Origin: Microlunatus speluncae
GTDB taxonomy: Bacteria; Actinomycetota; Actinomycetes; Propionibacteriales; Propionibacteriaceae
Direction: 5' to 3'
DNA length: 64,000 bases
NCBI RefSeq assembly: GCF_009299835.1
Contig: NZ_VKCZ01000006.1
Coordinates: forward strand, 111,625 to 175,624
Shown here: positions 51,594-62,770 of the stretch, in pieces
Layout of the letters: each line of letters starts with the position of its first letter
How positions within the stretch are numbered: position 1 is the stretch's first letter
Notes under the pieces: generated by a model
The model's input: the letters and a program-made list of their open reading frames with translations, nothing else
Told to the model about the DNA's origin: nothing
Databases searched by the model: none
Made by a program: the position numbers and the translations under genes

Positions 51594-52550
51594 ATGACAT
51601 TTACAACTGCGCGCCCGTTCACTCGGGCGGAGGCGCTGGCGGCCAAGATCAGCGTGAAGGAGTTGGCCGGTCCAGAGTATCGGCGCATCTTCCACGGGAT
51701 CTATCTCGACCGGCGGGTCCCCCTCGACATCAGACACCGTGCCATGGCCGCGCTGCACATCGCGCCGCCGGGTTCGTACGCCAGCCATCACACCGCAGCA
51801 CAGCTCTGGGGCGGGGTGGCACCGGCGACGACGGACACCCACCTCAGTGCCCCGACGCCGCTGACACGGAGCATTCGCCGCGGAATCGTGGCTCACCGGA
51901 TCCAGTTCGACGCGGCGCCGCGGTCGCGGCACGGGATCCTCGTCTCGAGTCCGGAGCAGACCTTTCTGGAGTTGGCGTCGGCCAGAGTGGGCCTGATCGA
52001 CCTGGTGGTCCTCGGCGACTCGCTGGTCCGGAGGGAGCTGACCACCCCCGAGAAGTTGATCAAGGCCGCCGCCGACTGGACCGGTCGAGGGTCCCGGGTC
52101 GCTCGACGGGCCGCTCGCTTTGTGCGTACCGGCGTGGACTCGCCGATGGAAACCCGGGTCCGTCTGTTGATCGTGCTGGCCGGATTTCCCGAGCCGGTGG
52201 TCAACCTGATCATTCGCTATCCCGATGGATCGTGGCGCTGGCGGTTCGAGATCTGCTACCCGGCGTACATGGTGATCATCGAGTACGACGGCCGCCACCA
52301 TGCCGACGATCCGGGCCAATGGAACGCCGACATCCTGAGACGCGAAGAGCTGGAGCGCGCCGGCTGGCGGTCGGTCGTTGTCACCGCGCGGGCGTTCTAC
52401 ACCGAGCCCGCCGCGGTGCTGGCGCGGATCAGCGAGACCTTGGGCAGCAGAGGGGCCGACCTTCCGCGGCGAAAGGTTCCGGCGGAGTGGGCGCGGCTCT
52501 TCCCGGGTCGGGCCGCGACCGCCGTCGAATCATCGACCGGCGGACGTTAG
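51594..52550 (+). CDS. AbiEi/DUF559-type protein with Vsr-like endonuclease fold
   Basis: A 318-residue protein. The N-terminal ~90 residues resemble the AbiEi antitoxin-type winged helix region (FTRAEALAAKISVKELAG, YRRIFHGIYLDRRV, YASHHTAAQLWGG). The C-terminal part is DUF559/Vsr-like: WRWRFEICYPAYMVIIEYDG, then RHH, DILRREELERAGW and VVVTARAFY; the E-x-D and later residues are the expected nuclease core. Such proteins are abundant and multi-copy in actinobacteria with no known role. Family D repeats lie on both sides. The ATG at 51594 is used. Confidence 0.8.
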   Translation: MTFTTARPFTRAEALAAKISVKELAGPEYRRIFHGIYLDRRVPLDIRHRAMAALHIAPPGSYASHHTAAQLWGGVAPATTDTHLSAPTPLTRSIRRGIVAHRIQFDAAPRSRHGILVSSPEQTFLELASARVGLIDLVVLGDSLVRRELTTPEKLIKAAADWTGRGSRVARRAARFVRTGVDSPMETRVRLLIVLAGFPEPVVNLIIRYPDGSWRWRFEICYPAYMVIIEYDGRHHADDPGQWNADILRREELERAGWRSVVVTARAFYTEPAAVLARISETLGSRGADLPRRKVPAEWARLFPGRAATAVESSTGGR

Positions 52551-52553
52551 TCG

Positions 52554-52625
52554 TCACAGGTAGAGGAAAGACCCGCGAAACAGGTGATCTGCGCGCATTT
52601 CTCGCCACAGGTAGAGAAACGCACC
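52554..52625. repeat. Family D repeats D3 (two inverted copies) downstream of the DUF559 gene
   Basis: TCACAGGTAGAGGAAAG starts four bases after the DUF559 stop, and CATTTCTCGCCACAGGTAG followed by AGAAACGCACC lies about 45 bases on. Both are inverted relative to the direct copies in D2, so the gene is bracketed by opposite repeats. Confidence 0.8.
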
Positions 52626-52680
52626 CAAGCCCGAGTCCCGTCCCCGCGAGCCCGAGGTGGCCGAGGTGGCCCGGACATGA

Positions 52681-52716
52681 CGAAGCCCCGGCCCGCTGCT
52701 GCGGACCGGGGCTTCG
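52681..52716 (-). terminator. Terminator of tuf
   Basis: CGAAGCCCCGG and CCGGGGCTTCG are perfect 11-base arms around 14 bases, 30 bases past the tuf stop codon on the minus strand. No U-tract is evident. Confidence 0.8.
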
Positions 52717-52745
52717 ACGATGATCAGTTGATCAGCTGAAGATGA

Positions 52746-53942
<1,197 letters not shown>

Positions 53943-54090
53943 TTGGGCTCCTTCTGGGTTTGTCGCCACGCGGTCGCGGGGCGCCTATTTTTCTTGTGGA
54001 CTGCTAGGTCGGACGCAGCCCGGCCTAAGTTTTGTGATTTTCAGCGTTCAGGTCAAACCGTCACGCAGAACAGGAATTCCGGTCGAGGTT

Positions 54091-56187
<2,097 letters not shown>

Positions 56188-56286
56188 GAAAGCGTTCAAC
56201 CTCTATCTGTGTCTAAACATGCGATGCCCCTCAGAAGCTTCCGGCTTCGGGGGCGGGGTGGTGATGCCGGGTTCACCGGCCGGTAG

Positions 56287-56328
56287 GTGCGGCCCCGCCC
56301 GAGACGAGCTCGGGCGGGCGGGCCGCAC
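56287..56328 (-). terminator. GC-rich hairpin between rpsG and fusA
   Basis: GTGCGGCC-CCGCCCGAG pairs with CTCGGGCGGG-CGGGCCGCAC, with a three-base bulge and a tight loop. Lying between two genes of the str operon it probably attenuates read-through or stabilises mRNA ends rather than fully ending transcription. Confidence 0.6.
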
Positions 56329-56340
56329 CCGCAGTCCTCG

Positions 56341-56811
56341 TTACCAGCGGTAGTGCGCGAAGGCGCGGTTCGCCTCGGCCATCTTGTGGGTGTCCTCGCG
56401 GCGCTTGACCGCGGCTCCCAGGCCGTTCGAGGCGTCCAGCAGTTCGTTCATCAGCCGCTCGGACATCGTCTTCTCACGCCGCTGCCGGGAGAAGGTGATC
56501 AGCCAGCGCAACGCCAGGGTCGTCGACCGACCCGGCTTCACGTCGATCGGCACCTGGTAGGTGGCGCCACCGACCCGGCGGCTCTTCACCTCGAGCGCGG
56601 GGCGCACGTTGTCCAGGGCCCGCTTCAGCGTCTGCACCGGATCGACACCGGTCTTGGCCCGGGTGCCCTCCAGGGCCGAGTAGACGATGTTCTGCGCGAT
56701 GGTCTTCTTGCCGTCGACCAGCACCTTGCTCACCAGCTGGCTGACCAGCGGCGAACCGTAAACCGGATCGACCATCACCGGGCGCCGCGGGGCGGGGCCA
56801 TTGCGGGGCAT
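56341..56811 (-). CDS. rpsG: 30S ribosomal protein S7
   Basis: A 156-residue protein that nucleates assembly of the 30S head and contacts the exit site. [52 protein letters not shown] and the C-terminal [19 protein letters not shown] are diagnostic. Its ATG overlaps the rpsL stop by one base (TAATG). Confidence 0.98.
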   Translation of the reverse strand: MPRNGPAPRRPVMVDPVYGSPLVSQLVSKVLVDGKKTIAQNIVYSALEGTRAKTGVDPVQTLKRALDNVRPALEVKSRRVGGATYQVPIDVKPGRSTTLALRWLITFSRQRREKTMSERLMNELLDASNGLGAAVKRREDTHKMAEANRAFAHYRW

Positions 56812-57182
56812 TACTTCTCCTTCTTCGCGCCGTAGCGGCTGCGAGCCTGCTTGCGGTTCTTGACGCCCTGCGCGTCCAGCGAGCCGCGAATGACCTTGTA
56901 CCGGACACCCGGCAGGTCACGAACGCGGCCACCGCGGACCAGCACCATCGAGTGCTCCTGCAGGTTGTGACCCACGCCGGGGATGTAGGCGGTGACCTCG
57001 ACCCCCGAGGACAGCTTGACCCGGGCGACCTTGCGCAGAGCCGAGTTCGGCTTCTTCGGAGTGGTGGTGTAGACGCGCGTGCACACGCCCCGCCGCTGAG
57101 GCGAACCCTTGAGCGCAGGCGTCTTCGACTTGCTCACCTTGTCTGCGCGGCCCTTCCGGACCAACTGCTGAATTGTGGGCAC
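56811..57182 (-). CDS. rpsL: 30S ribosomal protein S12
   Basis: A 123-residue decoding-centre protein. The GTG at 57182 begins the conserved [12 protein letters not shown]; earlier in-frame starts are rejected. [11 protein letters not shown] and [12 protein letters not shown], the two loops where streptomycin-resistance changes occur, have the wild-type Lys in the first. First gene of the str operon; its upstream neighbour is a MOSC gene and not rpoC. Confidence 0.98.
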   Translation of the reverse strand: MPTIQQLVRKGRADKVSKSKTPALKGSPQRRGVCTRVYTTTPKKPNSALRKVARVKLSSGVEVTAYIPGVGHNLQEHSMVLVRGGRVRDLPGVRYKVIRGSLDAQGVKNRKQARSRYGAKKEK

Positions 57183-57327
57183 CGCTGAATATCTCTTTCT
57201 GTCACCGGATCGTTGGGTGCGTCCCGCCAGGGAACCCCGGCCGGACAGCTGTGCGAAACACGCTCCGATCACGGGGATCAAGGTCGGGCACGCACGAAGA
57301 TTCGGGCGAGCCCGAACACAAGGACCA

Positions 57328-57356
57328 AGGTTATCCGCTACGTCCTCGCCGGTCAA
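57328..57356 (-). promoter_or_regulatory. Promoter of the str operon
   Basis: On the minus strand TTGACC (57356-57351), 17 bases, then TAACCT (57333-57328): a strong match to the housekeeping promoter. Transcription would begin near 57321, giving a leader of about 140 bases before rpsL with no recognised structure. Confidence 0.75.
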
Positions 57357-57429
57357 AAGCACGTCCGGCGACCCTCGCGGGCACCTCTCCAGCCTACTGA
57401 CCGAGCCCGGTCGAGAAGGGTCGCCGCGT

Positions 57430-58101
57430 TCAGCCCAGGGAGAACGTCTCGCCGTTCGACGCCATCCGGAACAGCTCCTCGCCCAGGTCATCCCGGCCTG
57501 CCGCCAACAGGCCCGGCAGCAGCTCGGGCGAGTCGATCAGGGCGGCGAAGGCGTACGCGATCGTGACGTCGTGATCGGGCCGGCTGATCACCTCGATCGG
57601 GTCACCGGCGCTGAGCTCGCCGGCCTCGAGGATCTCCAGGTACGTGCCCGGCCGGCGATCGCGGACGAAGTGCTTCAGCCAGCCCTTCTCGCCGGTCCAG
57701 CCACGAAACGTCGAGCACGGGATCCGCGGCGCGGTGACCCGAGCCACGACGTCGGCGCCGAGCCGCCACCGCTCCCCGATCCGGGCCCCGCTGACGTCGA
57801 CGCCGCGGGTGGTCAGGTTCTCGCCGAAGTAGCCGTTGCCGAGCTCTCGGCCGAGCCGCTCGGCCCAGTCGTCCAGATCCTCGCGCTGGAAGACATACAG
57901 GGCCTGGCGATCACCGCCGTGGCTCCGCCGGTCGCCGATGAAGTCGCCGACCACCCCGCTGCCCAACCCACCGTGTTTCGGCCCCGGCGGCCGGACCTGC
58001 ACCGGACCGTCCGCGGGCCGCTTGTCGATCCCGGTCGAGTCCGCTTGCTTGTACGGATTCGGTCTGGCGGCGCCGACATTGACCGTCTCGATGAAGCCCA
58101 T
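57430..58101 (-). CDS. MOSC-domain protein
   Basis: A 223-residue protein with the MOSC signature of molybdenum-cofactor sulfurase C-terminal domains: [33 protein letters not shown] and [12 protein letters not shown], the last containing the conserved Cys. YiiM-like members reduce N-hydroxylated substrates with molybdenum cofactor. An ATG at 58101 is used (an upstream GTG would add two residues). It follows the MerR gene by ten bases on the same strand. Confidence 0.88.
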   Translation of the reverse strand: MGFIETVNVGAARPNPYKQADSTGIDKRPADGPVQVRPPGPKHGGLGSGVVGDFIGDRRSHGGDRQALYVFQREDLDDWAERLGRELGNGYFGENLTTRGVDVSGARIGERWRLGADVVARVTAPRIPCSTFRGWTGEKGWLKHFVRDRRPGTYLEILEAGELSAGDPIEVISRPDHDVTIAYAFAALIDSPELLPGLLAAGRDDLGEELFRMASNGETFSLG

Positions 58102-58111
58102 GATCACGACC

Positions 58112-58489
58112 CTACGAGCGATCGTGGTCCGGGACGACCGAGATTTCGTCGATCACCTCGTCCAGGGCCTCGGCCGTGCGGCTGAGCTGGTCGATCTCGG
58201 CCAGGATCCGGGCGCGTTCCTGGCCCAGCCGCAGGGCCAGGTAGGGAGTCCGGATGCTCGGATCGGTGATGCAGGGCAGCACGTCGGCGATCGAGCGACT
58301 GTTCAGCCCCGCGTCCAGCAGCCGGCGGATCAGCTCGACCCGCTGCACCGCGTCGGGCCGGAACACCCGCTGCCCGCTGCTGCTCCGGTCCGCGCCGAGC
58401 AGCCCCTGCCGCTCGTAGTAGCGGATGGACCGGACGCTGGCGCCGGTCCGGTCCGACAGCTCCCCGATCCGCATCTCGCCGATCCGCAT
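58112..58489 (-). CDS. MerR-family transcriptional regulator
   Basis: A 125-residue regulator with the MerR helix-turn-helix MRIGELSDRTGASVRSIRYYE (read as IGELSDRTGASVRSIRYYE) and wing, followed by a coiled dimerisation helix (LALRLGQERARILAEIDQL). It lacks the Cys motifs of metal sensors and resembles the small-molecule or redox group. A 15-base tandem duplication at the 5' end (ATGCGGATCGGCGAG) gives two start codons; the first follows GGGAGGG. It faces a deaminase gene across a MerR-type promoter. Confidence 0.88.
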   Translation of the reverse strand: MRIGEMRIGELSDRTGASVRSIRYYERQGLLGADRSSSGQRVFRPDAVQRVELIRRLLDAGLNSRSIADVLPCITDPSIRTPYLALRLGQERARILAEIDQLSRTAEALDEVIDEISVVPDHDRS

Positions 58490-58506
58490 CGAATCCCTCC
58501 CCGTTC

Positions 58507-58538
58507 TTGCCCCTGACACCGGTGTCAGCACCTATCTT
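58507..58538 (+). promoter_or_regulatory. MerR-type promoter with operator palindrome in a long spacer
   Basis: TTGCCC (58507-58512), the perfect palindrome CTGACACCGGTGTCAG (58513-58528) and TATCTT (58533-58538). The 19-20 base spacer with the operator between -35 and -10 is the hallmark of MerR-activated promoters. RNA start would coincide with the deaminase ATG at 58546. Confidence 0.8.
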
Positions 58539-58545
58539 CCGGGTC

Positions 58546-59076
58546 ATGACCGAAATTCTGCTACCGGCCGGGCTGACCGAGCTGCTCGGCGCCGACCTGT
58601 CCGCGCTCGACGGGGAGGCCGGGCTGCTGGCCCGGACCGTACGACTGGCCGTCGAGCACGGCACCGCGGGCCAACTCCCGTTCACGGCGGCCGTGGTCCG
58701 TGACGGCACGGTGATCGGCGTCGGCGCCAACCGGGCCCTGGCCGACTCCGACCCGTCCGCCCACGGCGAGGTGGACGCGATCCGCGACGCCGGCCGCCGG
58801 GTCGGCCTGGCCGGACTGGCCGGGACGGTCGTCTACTCGAGTTGCGAGCCGTGCGCGATCTGCCGCACCGTCGCCGCGGCCGCCGGCGTCACGGAGATCG
58901 TGTACGCCGCCGGCCGGGAACTGGTGCCGACCGACCTGGATCCGAACCCGGACCACACCGGCCGGCTGATGGACGCGGTCACCGAACTGCTGTCGGGCAT
59001 CGCGCGGCAGGTCGACTCCGGGCTCGGACCGGACGAGCTGGCCGAGCCGTTCCGCGCCTTCCTGGCGACGCGATGA
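58546..59076 (+). CDS. Zinc-dependent deaminase (cytidine/guanine deaminase superfamily)
   Basis: A 176-residue deaminase. The zinc site is HGEVDAIRDA (His73, catalytic Glu75; the more common HAE is HGE here) and SSCEPCAICR (Cys103, Cys106). The layout is closest to guanine/nucleoside deaminases. An earlier TTG is rejected; the ATG at 58546 probably begins a leaderless transcript. The stop overlaps the next gene by four bases, so it is coupled to the luciferase-like oxidoreductase. Confidence 0.88.
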   Translation: MTEILLPAGLTELLGADLSALDGEAGLLARTVRLAVEHGTAGQLPFTAAVVRDGTVIGVGANRALADSDPSAHGEVDAIRDAGRRVGLAGLAGTVVYSSCEPCAICRTVAAAAGVTEIVYAAGRELVPTDLDPNPDHTGRLMDAVTELLSGIARQVDSGLGPDELAEPFRAFLATR

Positions 59077-59963
59077 GACTCGGGATCAATCTGCCCAACT
59101 TCGGGCCGGAGACGACCGCCGCGACCCTGCTCGACTGGGCCGGCTACGCCGAGGACGCCGGCTTCGACCAGGTGGTCGTCTCCGACCACGTGGCGCCGAC
59201 GCCGGAGGTGGCGGCGATCTATCCGCCACCCTTCCACGACCCGTTCGTGCTGCTGTCCTGGCTGGCCGGGCGGACGTCGACGGTCCGACTGGGCACCTCA
59301 GTCGTCGTGCTGCCGTACCGGCATCCGCTGCTGGTGGCCCGGATGAGCGCGATGGTGCAGGAATACAGCGACGGCCGGTTCGTCCTCGGCGTCGGCACCG
59401 GCTGGTCCCGGACCGAGTTCGAGGCCTTCGGGCTCGACTTCCGGGCCCGCGGCCGGACCAGCGACGACCACCTCGACGTGATCACCCGGGCCTGGGCCGC
59501 GGACACGGTGAGCGCCGAGACGCCCGACTTCCGGTTCACCGACGTCGCGACCGGGCCGACCCCGCCCGGCGGCCGGCTGCCGCTGTGGGTCGGCGGCCAC
59601 GCGCCCGCGGCGATCCGGCGCGCGGCCCGCTTCGGTACGGCCTGGCATCCGATCAACCCGGAGCTCGGCTGGCTGCGCGAGATCGGGCTGCCGGGGTTGG
59701 CCGCCGCGGCCGCCGAGCTCGGCCGGCCGGTGCCCGAGCTCGCGGTCCGGATCAAGGCCCGGCTGCAACCCGACCCGGCGCCGGATGACCGACCGCTCGG
59801 CGTGGGGTCGCTCGGTCAGGTGGTCGGCGACGTCGTCGAACTGCGCCGGCTCGGGGCCGCTGATCTCATCCTGGACACCAACCCCGATCAGCCGCGGCCG
59901 CGGAACTTCACCGAGGAACGCCGCCAACTGACCATGATCAAGAACGCCCTGCCCCTGGCCTGA
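59073..59963 (+). CDS. Luciferase-like (LLM) flavin-dependent oxidoreductase
   Basis: A 296-residue barrel protein: MRLGINLPNFGPETTAA, FDQVVVSDHVAP, LGTSVVVLPYRHPLLVAR, FVLGVGTGWSRTEFEAFG and LPLWVGGHAPAAIRRAARF, the pattern of F420- or FMN-dependent LLM oxidoreductases. Coupled to the deaminase and under the MerR promoter. The pair might degrade or detoxify a heterocycle, the oxidoreductase opening or oxidising a ring and the deaminase removing its amino group; that is inference. Confidence 0.9.
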   Translation: MRLGINLPNFGPETTAATLLDWAGYAEDAGFDQVVVSDHVAPTPEVAAIYPPPFHDPFVLLSWLAGRTSTVRLGTSVVVLPYRHPLLVARMSAMVQEYSDGRFVLGVGTGWSRTEFEAFGLDFRARGRTSDDHLDVITRAWAADTVSAETPDFRFTDVATGPTPPGGRLPLWVGGHAPAAIRRAARFGTAWHPINPELGWLREIGLPGLAAAAAELGRPVPELAVRIKARLQPDPAPDDRPLGVGSLGQVVGDVVELRRLGAADLILDTNPDQPRPRNFTEERRQLTMIKNALPLA

Positions 59964-60016
59964 GCGGCCGGCCGACTCCGAGGCGCTCTTGATCCGCACG
60001 CGACCGCTACCGGCTG

Positions 60017-60042
60017 CCGCGACCGCTGCAGTGGTCGCGGCT
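60017..60042. terminator. Hairpin between convergent LLM and subtilase genes
   Basis: GCCGCGACC-GCTGCAGT-GGTCGCGGC, a perfect nine-base stem. Short copies of GCGACCGCT and GGTCGCG surround it. It lies in the 131-base gap between convergent genes and probably ends transcription from both. Confidence 0.6.
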
Positions 60043-60094
60043 GACAAGACTGGTCGCGTCGCCGCTGACTGGTCGGACGCCCGGTCCGCGTGGG

Positions 60095-62506
60095 TCAGCG
60101 GGGGCGGACGAGGACGGTTTCGGCTCCGTCGGCCAGGACCGTCTCGCCATTGCCGTCCGGCTGCTTGCTGATCAAGGAATAGGACTTCGGCGTCCGGTGC
60201 AGTTCCGGCGACGACGGCCCGGGCTTGAGCTGCAACTGATAGCCGTCCTCCGGGTGCCAGACCCCGGCCGCGCCGCAGGCGATGTCGGTCCAGGAGACCT
60301 GCCGGACACCCGCCGCGGGCGCGAACGGCTTGATCGCCAGCGAGCCGGAGACGGCGAGGGACTCGTCCGGTTTCGGGCAGGCGACCCGCACCCCGTCGCC
60401 GACGGCCATCCAGCCGGCCACCAGGGTCGACCCCTCGAAGTGCAGCGAGGTGGTGGCGCAGGAGGCGGCGGCCACCGGGGCCACCAGCGTCGACCATTCC
60501 TGCTCGGGCGGATATTCCCCCGCACTCCGCTTCTTCAGGTCGAGCAGGCGGAGCGCGCGCGGGTCCTCGGCGCAGGTGGGCACGCCCGAGGCCACGAGCC
60601 AGCGACCGTCGTCGGACACCGCGACCTGCCCGAATCCGTCGCCGGAGGTCGCGAGCGCATACATCGTTCCGTCCTTGCCGATGCCGAGCAGATCATCGTG
60701 GCTCCCGTACTGGGAACGGGACGCGCCGACGACGATGGTCAGGTCGCGCACCGCCGCCACGGCCCGGACGGTGTAGCCGGTCAGGCCGCCCTGCTTGGCG
60801 TCGGTGGTGGAGACCCAGTCGGCCGTGTACGGGTCGTAGCGCGTGATCCGCATCGGATCGGAACGGGTGACCGTGACCACCTCGTTCTTCGGGCCGAAGG
60901 CGACGCCGGAACAACTGCACTCGGTCGACTGCTGCCGGCCGTTGGCGGTGTCGACCACGGTCAGGTGCTTGCCGTCGGTGGCGGCGAACCAGGCACCGTC
61001 GTTGCTGAAGGCGGCCGTCGGCGTCTGGTTGCGGCCGTCGAGTTGCTGCACCTCGATCTTCCGGGCGTCGGTGGTGATCAACTCGGTGCGATGGTCAGCA
61101 CCGGAGATCGTCGCCGCCGCGATCACCGGCTCGACCGGCGCCGGCTGCGGCGGATGATCATCGAGATACTTCGCGGCGGCGATCACGTTGAGCCGGCCGT
61201 AGCCGTACTCGTCGTTGCGCGAGCCGCGAGCGACATCGACCGGGTCGGCGCTCATGATCAACGCCTGCCGGATGTCGGCCGGGGCCGCCTCCGGATGCCG
61301 GGCGAGCAAGATCGCTACGGCGCCGGTGACCATCGGCGCGGCGTAGGAGGTGCCGTCGCCGGTGCACAGGGTGCGCGGTCCGGCCAGCCGGCTGACGCAG
61401 GTCGACAGCACGTCCTCGCCCGGAGCCATGATCATCACGGTCCGGTTGGCCGAGGAGAATCCGGCCCGGTCGCCGTCCTCGTTGACCGCGCCGACGCCGA
61501 CGACGGTCGGCTGGTCGGCCTGGCCGGCGATCTCGTTGCGCCCCTCGGGGCAGGCCTTCTTGTCCACCTCGCTCCACTCCCGCGGCCACGGCCGCCACGG
61601 CGAGGTGCCGCAGTTGCCCACGGCGGGGACCAGCACCACCCGGTTGAGCTCGGCGTAGTCGTACGCGGCCCGCAGCAGCGACGTGTTCGAGGAGCCGGCC
61701 GAGAGATTGACCACCTTGGCGCCGCGGTCGACCGCCCAGATGATCTCGTCGTGGATGCCCTCGTCGCCGACCGACTTGCCGTCGCGCCAGTATTGGGCAT
61801 CGAGCAGGGTGGCCTTCGGCGCCAGCCCGGTCATCCCGGTGCCGTCGTCGGCGGCGGCGATGATCCCGGAGACGAAGGTGCCGTGGGACTCGTAATCGTC
61901 CCGGCCGAGCTCGGTGTTCTTGACCCCGATCACCCGGTCGCCGAACTCCGCCTGCCCCTGGTCGATGCCGGTGTCGACGACGCCGACCCGGATCTCGGGG
62001 GCGTCGTCGGGCCACAGCGCGCGGAGCGCGTCGGCGCCGCCCAGTTTGTCCAGCGCCCACTGCCGCTCCGGCTGCCCCTCGGTGGCCGGGTGCGGGTCGT
62101 CCGTCGCCGGCGGCACCTCTCGGGTCCGGTCGGCCGCGACCACGTCGGGCCGGCCCCGCAGCTCGGTCAGCATCGCCTCGGCCGCGGCCTCGGTGGTCAG
62201 CACGGTCTCGGAGATCAGGCAGTGGCCGCGGAGCCGGATCACCCCGATCCGCACCTCCCCCTGACCGGAGGGCTGTTTCGGTTTCAGCTCGGCGCAGCGG
62301 GGATCCGGTCGGGCGGCCTTGATCAACTCCTGCCGCACCTGGTGCTCCGCCGGCGGCGGTACGGGAGCGGACGGCTCCTCCCGGCTCACCACCGCGACGA
62401 CGATCCCGACCGCAACCAGGACGACGATCACGGCCAGCGCGATGATCCCGATCAGACGACGTCGCCGGGGTGATGACCCGGCCCCGGAGCTGTGCACAGT
62501 GGTCAC
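60095..62506 (-). CDS. Membrane-anchored S8 subtilisin-like protease with beta-propeller-like tail
   Basis: An 803-residue protein: one N-terminal membrane segment (LIGIIALAVIVVLVAVGIVV), a ~100-residue pro-like region, and an S8 domain with Asp178 (VGVVDTGID), His208 (ESHGTFVSGIIA), oxyanion Asn298 (VPAVGNCG) and Ser387 (GDGTSYAAPM). Residues ~450-800 contain WD40-like repeats (AAFSNDGAWFAATDGKHLTV, VAVSDDGRWLVASG). It would face the outside of the cell. Mycosin-like in fold, but no type VII secretion genes are nearby. The propeller may select substrates. Confidence 0.9.
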   Translation of the reverse strand: MTTVHSSGAGSSPRRRRLIGIIALAVIVVLVAVGIVVAVVSREEPSAPVPPPAEHQVRQELIKAARPDPRCAELKPKQPSGQGEVRIGVIRLRGHCLISETVLTTEAAAEAMLTELRGRPDVVAADRTREVPPATDDPHPATEGQPERQWALDKLGGADALRALWPDDAPEIRVGVVDTGIDQGQAEFGDRVIGVKNTELGRDDYESHGTFVSGIIAAADDGTGMTGLAPKATLLDAQYWRDGKSVGDEGIHDEIIWAVDRGAKVVNLSAGSSNTSLLRAAYDYAELNRVVLVPAVGNCGTSPWRPWPREWSEVDKKACPEGRNEIAGQADQPTVVGVGAVNEDGDRAGFSSANRTVMIMAPGEDVLSTCVSRLAGPRTLCTGDGTSYAAPMVTGAVAILLARHPEAAPADIRQALIMSADPVDVARGSRNDEYGYGRLNVIAAAKYLDDHPPQPAPVEPVIAAATISGADHRTELITTDARKIEVQQLDGRNQTPTAAFSNDGAWFAATDGKHLTVVDTANGRQQSTECSCSGVAFGPKNEVVTVTRSDPMRITRYDPYTADWVSTTDAKQGGLTGYTVRAVAAVRDLTIVVGASRSQYGSHDDLLGIGKDGTMYALATSGDGFGQVAVSDDGRWLVASGVPTCAEDPRALRLLDLKKRSAGEYPPEQEWSTLVAPVAAASCATTSLHFEGSTLVAGWMAVGDGVRVACPKPDESLAVSGSLAIKPFAPAAGVRQVSWTDIACGAAGVWHPEDGYQLQLKPGPSSPELHRTPKSYSLISKQPDGNGETVLADGAETVLVRPR

Positions 62507-62572
62507 GGGCGGTCAGTCTGCCAGGTCCGGACGTCCCGTCCCCGCCACCCTGCGCTGCCGCTCGGACGGGGC

Positions 62573-62770
62573 TGGCCTGCCCCTTTGACAGGCTCAGGAC
62601 AAGCTTCGACAGGCTCAGGGAAGGAAGTGCTCCCGCCGGTCTCGGCGGCGATTCCCCGAGTCCTGGATCCACCGATGATCTTGGACATGGGCGGTGCCGG
62701 ACCGGCGAGTGGGTGATCGTTCCCTGAGCCTGCCGACGCTTGTCATGAGCCAGTCGAAGCGGGCAGGCCA
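62573..62770. repeat. Family F palindrome upstream of the subtilase gene
   Basis: A ~50-base left arm (62573-62622) and right arm (62720-62770) carry TGGCCTGCCC, a TTGACAGGCTCAGGACAAGC-like part and CAGGCTCAGGGAA in inverted order, with several mismatches. Each arm holds two CTTCGACAGGCTCAGG units. The 97-base loop has no gene. CTTCGACAGGCTCAGGG-type repeats are known to be dispersed in many bacterial genomes. Confidence 0.7.

Noticed and set aside
49979..52723. A 914-codon plus-strand frame
   Set aside because: Runs in the wrong frame through the secreted barrel gene, the repeats and the DUF559 gene; no domain.
53943..54090. Separate tuf promoter
   Set aside because: A TTGACC is present but no acceptable -10 was found at 16-18 bases, so it is not listed as a feature.
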